In this document: positions 59,946-64,000 of the stretch, in pieces
How positions within the stretch are numbered: position 1 is the first letter of the stretch
How the letters are laid out: the number at the start of each line of letters is the position of its first letter
NCBI RefSeq assembly: GCF_026344135.1
Contig: NZ_JAPKNA010000001.1
Coordinates: 1,054,001-1,118,000 of the forward strand
Reading direction: 5' to 3'
Length of the DNA stretch: 64,000 nucleotides
From: Alcaligenes parafaecalis
GTDB taxonomy: Bacteria > Pseudomonadota > Gammaproteobacteria > Burkholderiales > Burkholderiaceae_B
Notes under the pieces: generated by a model
The model's input: only the letters and a program-made list of their open reading frames with translations
Told to the model about the DNA's origin: nothing
Database searches by the model: none
Position numbers and translations under genes: made by a program

Positions 59946-60518
59946 TTAGGCCTCCTTAGGCAAGTTGCGTATTTCGGCTATGGCTTTTTCCAGAATAGCC
60001 ACCACCTCCGCCTGCCGTTCCAGGCTAGCGGTTGATTGTTCAAACATGGCCTGCTTCAGGCTATGACGTACCTGGACAAACTCCGGCAACCAGCCTGTTT
60101 GCTCTTGTGCGGCCTTCAAATCTTCATCGCTATTGTGTTCGGCCAACATCTGCCGGATCCACACCAGCTTGCGCCCGCGATAGGTCAGGGATTGCAGCAG
60201 GTAATCACATTTCTCGTGCTGCTCGTCCAGATAGGCCTGACCTTCTTTGGTCAGGCTGTACATCTTGCGTCGACCTTCTTCCTCAATCAGTACCCAGCCT
60301 TGAGTGGCGCAATAAGCCAGGGCCGGATACACCGCGCCCGCACTGGGTACATAGCTGTTCTGGCTGATCTGCGCAAAGCGGCGGATCAGTTGATAACCGT
60401 GAGTGCTGCCTTCTTTGAGCAGCGCCATCAGCATGAGTTGCATGGCGCGGGCAGAGTACTTTCGACCCTGGCCCATATCCAGCAACATGCGCTCGACATC
60501 CATTGTGTTGAATTTCAT
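59946..60518 (-). CDS. PadR-family transcriptional regulator (YqjI-like)
   Basis: A 190-residue regulator. The winged helix has RAMQLMLMALLKEGSTHGYQLIRRF and SYVPSAGAVYPALAYCATQGWVLIEEEGRRKMYSLTKEG, the PadR signature. A C-terminal helical dimer domain follows. It lacks a His-rich N-terminal metal-binding tail as in E. coli YqjI. It probably represses its own operon, including the SIP gene. A strong Fur-like site lies 33 bases upstream. Confidence 0.88.
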   Translation of the reverse strand: MKFNTMDVERMLLDMGQGRKYSARAMQLMLMALLKEGSTHGYQLIRRFAQISQNSYVPSAGAVYPALAYCATQGWVLIEEEGRRKMYSLTKEGQAYLDEQHEKCDYLLQSLTYRGRKLVWIRQMLAEHNSDEDLKAAQEQTGWLPEFVQVRHSLKQAMFEQSTASLERQAEVVAILEKAIAEIRNLPKEA

Positions 60519-60550
60519 GATCACACTCTTATGCTATATCACACGACACA

Positions 60551-60569
60551 TTCTAATGATAATGAGAAC
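60551..60569. promoter_or_regulatory. Fur-like site upstream of padR-SIP
   Basis: TTCTAATGATAATGAGAAC contains GATAATGAGAAC, 10 of 12 bases equal to two Fur hexamers (GATAATGATAAT). Position, 33 bases before the padR start, is right for iron repression. Confidence 0.65.
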
Positions 60570-60679
60570 GCCAATCAACTAGAAATTAAAATAAATTCTA
60601 CGCCAGGATAATTGCTTGCATTTTTAGTTGAATTAACCCTATAATTACAGGCTTGAGGCGAGCAACAGCTTGAATCAAA

Positions 60680-60764
60680 GCCCAGGTGGCGGAATTGGTA
60701 GACGCGCATGGTTCAGGTCCATGTGCCTTCGGGTGTGGAGGTTCGAGTCCTCTTCTGGGCACCA
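60680..60764 (+). tRNA. tRNA-Leu (anticodon CAG), copy 3
   Basis: 85 nt, the same sequence as copies 1 and 2. A 213-bp segment starting at its 5' end repeats copy 2 in inverted orientation. Confidence 0.97.
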
Positions 60765-60766
60765 AA
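60744..60766 (+). repeat. 23-bp direct repeat (tRNA-Leu 3' end), first copy
   Basis: The last 21 bases of tRNA-Leu copy 3 plus two A. It is repeated exactly at 60903-60925, 159 bp further on. Confidence 0.9.
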
Positions 60767-60902
60767 TATTCCTCAAAAAGCCGATCATCGTAAGATGGTT
60801 GGCTTTTTGCATTCCAGCCCAGAAAGTCAGGTGCTTGAGCACCTGACGTGGGGACGAGAAAGGTCGGGCATGCAAGCCCGACCGGGGTCGCGCCTGTGTG
60901 AC

Positions 60903-60925
60903 CGAGTCCTCTTCTGGGCACCAAA
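60903..60925 (+). repeat. Duplicated 3' end of tRNA-Leu (partial tRNA)
   Basis: A fragment of 21 bases equals the tRNA 3' end (T-arm end, acceptor strand and CCA) plus two A. It is followed by the trailer and terminator of the copy 1 type. It is not a complete tRNA. Such duplications are typical of tRNA attachment sites or of recombination between tRNA genes. Confidence 0.88.
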
Positions 60926-60932
60926 ATTCCGG

Positions 60933-60966
60933 AAGGCCGATCATTGAAAAATGATCGGCCTTTTTT
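60933..60966 (+). terminator. Terminator after the partial tRNA-Leu
   Basis: A 13-bp perfect stem with a GAAA loop and T-run, the same as the copy 1 terminator at 53741-53774. Confidence 0.9.
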
Positions 60967-60987
60967 GTTTTGTCTCTTGAAAACAAA

Positions 60988-61028
60988 GAAAAAAACCGAA
61001 ACAGTATTCAATCTGCTTCGGTTTTTTT
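60988..61028. terminator. Bidirectional terminator after the lodB-like gene
   Basis: A stem ACCGAA-CAG/CTG-TTCGGT with one internal mismatch, flanked by A-runs on the left and T-runs on the right. On the minus strand it ends the flavoprotein gene (stop at 61083). Confidence 0.82.
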
Positions 61029-61082
61029 AGTGGCTCAAGTAATTGGGCTACTGCCCTATCCGCCGCAACGCTCTTTAGCGTC

Positions 61083-62156
61083 TCAATCCAATGCGCGGTG
61101 ACGGCGTTGCCAGAACGGCTGCGCCTGATAGCGTTGCTCCATGCTGTACAAGGCATGTTGTGCATTCAAATGGCGCACCAAACCCAGCAAGTAATCTTTC
61201 TCATAGCTGCGGGCAGGTTCTGGATTACCTTGTGTCAACGCGATCGCGGCTTGTGCGGCTTGCGATCCACTCCACAATGCCGTTGCCAGGCCATTCGCCG
61301 CCAAGGGGTCCATTGCCGCGCCTGCATCACCAGCGCGCAGGATACGGCCTTCCAAAAAGTAAGACACGGTGCAGCTAGCGGCCGCGCTGACTCTCGGCGT
61401 GTGATCTGCCATCTGACTATCCAGGCCCAGGCTTTCCATGCGCACTCGTGCGGCATCGGCACAAGCCAGCAAACCAGCCCATACCGAGCCATCGCGGCTC
61501 AAGCCATCAGGCAAAAGATCCGAATCCGAGAACAAGGCCACCATCAGGCGGTGACCGGGCATGGGCGACAGATACCACCAGCCCAATTCCACCGCCTCGA
61601 CCAGGGAGGCCGCCAGGGGCTCGGCCCCTTCAGGTAAGTCGAACACTTGCCAGGCAGCAACCAACCTATCCAGACGGCGACGCTCGGCAGCGGCTCCGGC
61701 CGACAAGGCGGCACGGCCGGTACAGTCGATCAATGCGCTGGCTTCCAGACTCGTGCCATCTGTCAATACGGCTTTCACCCCCTCAGGCAGATGCTCCAGA
61801 CTCTGCACTCGGGTCTGACGAATACTGACTTTCTTTTCTTTTTGTACGCGCTCCAACAAGACTTGTTCCAGCCTCGCCTTGTCCAGCAAATAACCTTGCC
61901 CATCTTCATCCTGTATGGTGCGCAATCCTGCGCCACCCCATACAGAAAAACGCCCTTGCGAGCGCAAGGCCACCGTCTCGTCCAGACAGCTTGCCCAACC
62001 CAGGCTAGTCAACACCTGTGCCCCGCGCTCGGACAAGGTTTCGCCAAAAGCTGGCTGGGGCTCTTGCGGAGCCACCAGCGTTACATCCTGACCTTGCATA
62101 CTCAGGCGACGCGCCGCCGCTAAACCCGCCACACCGGCGCCAACAACAATCATCAT
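61083..62156 (-). CDS. LodB/GoxB-like FAD-dependent oxidoreductase
   Basis: A 357-residue flavoprotein. It has an N-terminal FAD-binding GxGxxG (VVGAGVAGLAAARRLS), GETLSERGAQVLTSLGW near 38, and LRAGDAGAAMDPLAANGLATAL near 272, which resembles tryptophan halogenase/LodB-type monooxygenases. In LodAB-type systems this partner is needed to form the cysteine-tryptophylquinone cofactor of the oxidase. It starts 10 bases after the stop of the LodA-like gene, with AAGG next to the ATG, which makes them one operon. Confidence 0.82.
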   Translation of the reverse strand: MMIVVGAGVAGLAAARRLSMQGQDVTLVAPQEPQPAFGETLSERGAQVLTSLGWASCLDETVALRSQGRFSVWGGAGLRTIQDEDGQGYLLDKARLEQVLLERVQKEKKVSIRQTRVQSLEHLPEGVKAVLTDGTSLEASALIDCTGRAALSAGAAAERRRLDRLVAAWQVFDLPEGAEPLAASLVEAVELGWWYLSPMPGHRLMVALFSDSDLLPDGLSRDGSVWAGLLACADAARVRMESLGLDSQMADHTPRVSAAASCTVSYFLEGRILRAGDAGAAMDPLAANGLATALWSGSQAAQAAIALTQGNPEPARSYEKDYLLGLVRHLNAQHALYSMEQRYQAQPFWQRRHRALD

Positions 62157-62166
62157 GCCTTCATCC

Positions 62167-64000
62167 TCAGGTTCCCGTCTGTTTTGTCAGCGGGACAATG
62201 TCCATAGAACCACGTTGCACTTCCACATACAGCTCGGGCGGAACTCCTGCCAGCCCGACTGGCCCCGGACGTTTTACCACGACTCCCATATGAGTCCAAA
62301 GCTCGATCATGCGACGCAGGCCATCGGTATAACCCGCTTCCACGTGCAAGCCAATCCCGGAAGCACCCCGCGCCCAAGGCACACGGCTGTGATAGAAGCG
62401 CAGACGTTCTTCCACGCTCAAATCCTTGTCCATCAATTGCTTGTAAAACGCTTCTGGCAGAACATCGACCGGCAAAAGAGCTGGCCACCAGATAGGCGTA
62501 GGGAAACTGTCGGCTGTTTGTACGGCCTGGCAGCTAAAGGCATCCCCTTGCCACGGCACACCCATCCAGCGCGTCAGGTCACCCGGTGCTTGTGGACCGA
62601 TAGGAGCGCCCTTCTCATCCTTGTCAGTGATCTTGGGATTGCCTGCAAACACATTGACCGGATTAAGTTGATAGCCCATGTCCTGCACCAGATTCTTGCG
62701 TGGCGACAAGGCCAGACGGAACGGCAAGCGGGTTTGACCCTTGCCCTGGAACAGTTCAGGGTGGCGAATCGGCCAGGTAATTTCCACACCAGGGTGGAAG
62801 GCTCCGCCCGAGCATGCGTCCAAGGCAGCACGAGTCAAGGCTTCAGGTTGCAGCTCCAGCGGGATTTTATCCAGGGAAGTATAGGCATCCATCTTCGCGT
62901 CAAGGAAATCGTTCTCGAACTTGCCTTGTGCCCACAAACTCAGAATGTTGTATTGCGTCTTGGTCAGTGTCAGCCAGGAGTGGGGGCTATCGGGATAGTT
63001 CACACCATCACCCAGCATCAAAGGCAAGGCATTGGCGCGGATGTCTTCACCACCGGGACGCCGGAAGGCCTCAAACACACGCTGCCGTTGCGCGCGAGCC
63101 TGCTCGCCCGGCTCGGCCAAGGCCGCCAAAGTGTCCGGGTCCGACAAGTCACCGACTTTCTGCCAGGCCGTGCCCAGGAAGGTGGCGCTGGCTACCCATT
63201 GCATCTGACCACTGCGGCGCAAGATAGGCAGCACATCGCGCCGGAAGGAGACCTTTTCGCCGGGTTCGGACAGTTGGCCCAAGGAAATCATGGCTTCACG
63301 CGCCGCATCGTAGAGCGTCACAATGGGCTCCATTTGCGGGGCAAACTTGGGGCCGCAAGACACCACCCAGGCCGGTTCGCACTCCACGATTTCGCCATCA
63401 ATCTGCACGGTGGCTTTAACCCAGCCATCACACCAGTCGTCATGCCAGCCATCATTATTGGTGAAGTCCCGCACCGGATTTTGCTCAATTGCCGTGCGCG
63501 ATACGCCGTCCGCCGGGAACACCAGCAGGCGCCCTGCTTCATCCGTGCGCAAGTGCCCCAGCGGTACATCCAGGCTTTGCCAGAAACGGCCTTGCATGCG
63601 GTAGGCCGTATTGGTCCCGTCGGTATTTGTCGATTTGCCTTCAATAGTGACCGGACCGGGATCAATCACCAGCATGTCGCGGCGTTTGTCACCGGCAATA
63701 AACGGATTGCGTTGGGCACCCGGCACACCGGGAGCCGCATCCCCCCGATCCATGGCATTCACAAAGCCGTACCAGGCAGCTTTGGTATTGGCGACGTGCA
63801 CCGTCCACTTGGGATTGAAGCTGGCATCCAGCTCACGCACGACCCGACCTTGATCGTCGTAGGCATATAAACGAAAGCGCTGCGCCTGCTTCTTGATGCG
63901 ACCTTGAGCATCCTTGAAGCCCTGTTCAGGCTCGTCCATCAGACCAGGAACCTCAGGGGCAGGAAACCATTCACTGGAATTGCCAACCCGAGCAAAGCCA
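62167..64000 (-). CDS. LodA/GoxA-like quinoprotein amino acid oxidase (5' end cut by window)
   Basis: At least 610 residues; the reading frame stays open past the right edge, so the true start is outside. Upstream of the internal ATG at 63939 the frame reads GFARVGNSSEWFPAPEVPG, the conserved LodA-type N-terminus. The two residues expected to form the cysteine-tryptophylquinone cofactor are present: Cys in WQGDAFSCQ (codon 62530-62532) and Trp in MIELWTHMG (codon 62296-62298), 78 residues apart. Family members oxidise free lysine (LodA) or glycine (GoxA) and release ammonia and hydrogen peroxide. The substrate here is not known. Confidence 0.85.
   Translation of the reverse strand, partial: GFARVGNSSEWFPAPEVPGLMDEPEQGFKDAQGRIKKQAQRFRLYAYDDQGRVVRELDASFNPKWTVHVANTKAAWYGFVNAMDRGDAAPGVPGAQRNPFIAGDKRRDMLVIDPGPVTIEGKSTNTDGTNTAYRMQGRFWQSLDVPLGHLRTDEAGRLLVFPADGVSRTAIEQNPVRDFTNNDGWHDDWCDGWVKATVQIDGEIVECEPAWVVSCGPKFAPQMEPIVTLYDAAREAMISLGQLSEPGEKVSFRRDVLPILRRSGQMQWVASATFLGTAWQKVGDLSDPDTLAALAEPGEQARAQRQRVFEAFRRPGGEDIRANALPLMLGDGVNYPDSPHSWLTLTKTQYNILSLWAQGKFENDFLDAKMDAYTSLDKIPLELQPEALTRAALDACSGGAFHPGVEITWPIRHPELFQGKGQTRLPFRLALSPRKNLVQDMGYQLNPVNVFAGNPKITDKDEKGAPIGPQAPGDLTRWMGVPWQGDAFSCQAVQTADSFPTPIWWPALLPVDVLPEAFYKQLMDKDLSVEERLRFYHSRVPWARGASGIGLHVEAGYTDGLRRMIELWTHMGVVVKRPGPVGLAGVPPELYVEVQRGSMDIVPLTKQTGT

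Larger units (their letters stand above)
60680..60892 (+). repeat. 213-bp inverted repeat, right copy (tRNA-Leu plus trailer)
   Basis: The plus-strand counterpart of 58226-58438. The identity ends at the GGGGTCGCG sequence, and a different sequence leads to a partial tRNA 3' end. About 2.2 kb with SIP/PadR and the candidate sRNA lie between the two copies. Confidence 0.9.

Noticed and set aside
60903..60925. A fourth tRNA-Leu gene
   Set aside because: Only 21 bases of the 3' end are present; no D-arm or anticodon arm.

Overview
The window reads as chromosomal DNA of a betaproteobacterium of the family Alcaligenaceae, most likely Alcaligenes or a close relative. This rests on protein resemblance (an unusually long PyrB, the gene sets, the moderately GC-rich and evenly spread codon use) and not on any database search. 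No rRNA operon, CRISPR array, insertion sequence or prophage was seen. Genes are dense, and most are ordinary housekeeping, transport and respiration genes.

Layout. 1-14.6 kb: methylmalonate-semialdehyde dehydrogenase, a long aspartate carbamoyltransferase, a membrane protein, a SecD-like lipoprotein, the penicillin-binding protein 1C / alpha-2-macroglobulin pair, a DUF697-like protein and a nitronate monooxygenase. 14.6-22.4 kb: anaerobic hemN with a near-perfect FNR-type box, divergent from a six-gene Mrp-type Na+(K+)/H+ antiporter operon. 22.5-26.8 kb: a small secreted cysteine-pair protein, then a response regulator, histidine kinase and Kup potassium transporter packed as one operon. 26.8-33.2 kb: tonB-exbB-exbD behind a candidate Fur site, and a sulfate ABC transporter operon. 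33.3-37.9 kb: a methyltransferase, a small membrane protein, a periplasmic metallo-beta-lactamase-fold protein, a LysR regulator divergent from an SRPBCC protein, tRNA-Val and HU.

38.4-47.1 kb is a denitrification island. A plus-strand operon nirE-nirC-nirF-nirDL-nirG-nirH-nirJ makes heme d1. It converges on a minus-strand group of cytochrome cd1 nitrite reductase nirS, a small cytochrome c and a CysG-like precorrin-2 dehydrogenase/ferrochelatase. Together these supply the route from uroporphyrinogen III to siroheme to heme d1, the reductase that uses it, and candidate electron donors. The CysG-like protein has lost most of its methyltransferase domain, and nirE supplies that activity.

47.3-57.2 kb: a MocR-type regulator, a PLP-dependent sulfur amino acid enzyme with a structured leader, rlmB, rnr, tRNA-Leu, a degenerate heavy-metal-associated protein, and an MFS transporter / M20 peptidase / LysR catabolic unit. 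58.2-61 kb holds two further tRNA-Leu(CAG) genes inside a 213-bp inverted repeat. The last copy is followed by a duplicated tRNA 3' end that looks like an integration or recombination scar. Between the two copies lie a candidate iron-regulated small RNA, an unknown small protein, and a siderophore-interacting reductase with a PadR regulator behind a strong Fur-like site. The window ends in a LodA/LodB-like pair, a putative cysteine-tryptophylquinone amino acid oxidase and its flavoprotein maturase; the oxidase runs off the edge.

The main themes are anaerobic nitrite respiration with tetrapyrrole synthesis, iron acquisition (TonB, SIP/PadR, candidate sRNA) and cation homeostasis (Mrp, Kup). 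The least-described items are the tRNA-Leu repeat structure, the candidate sRNA, the LodAB-like pair, the degenerate CysG and the two-component/Kup operon.
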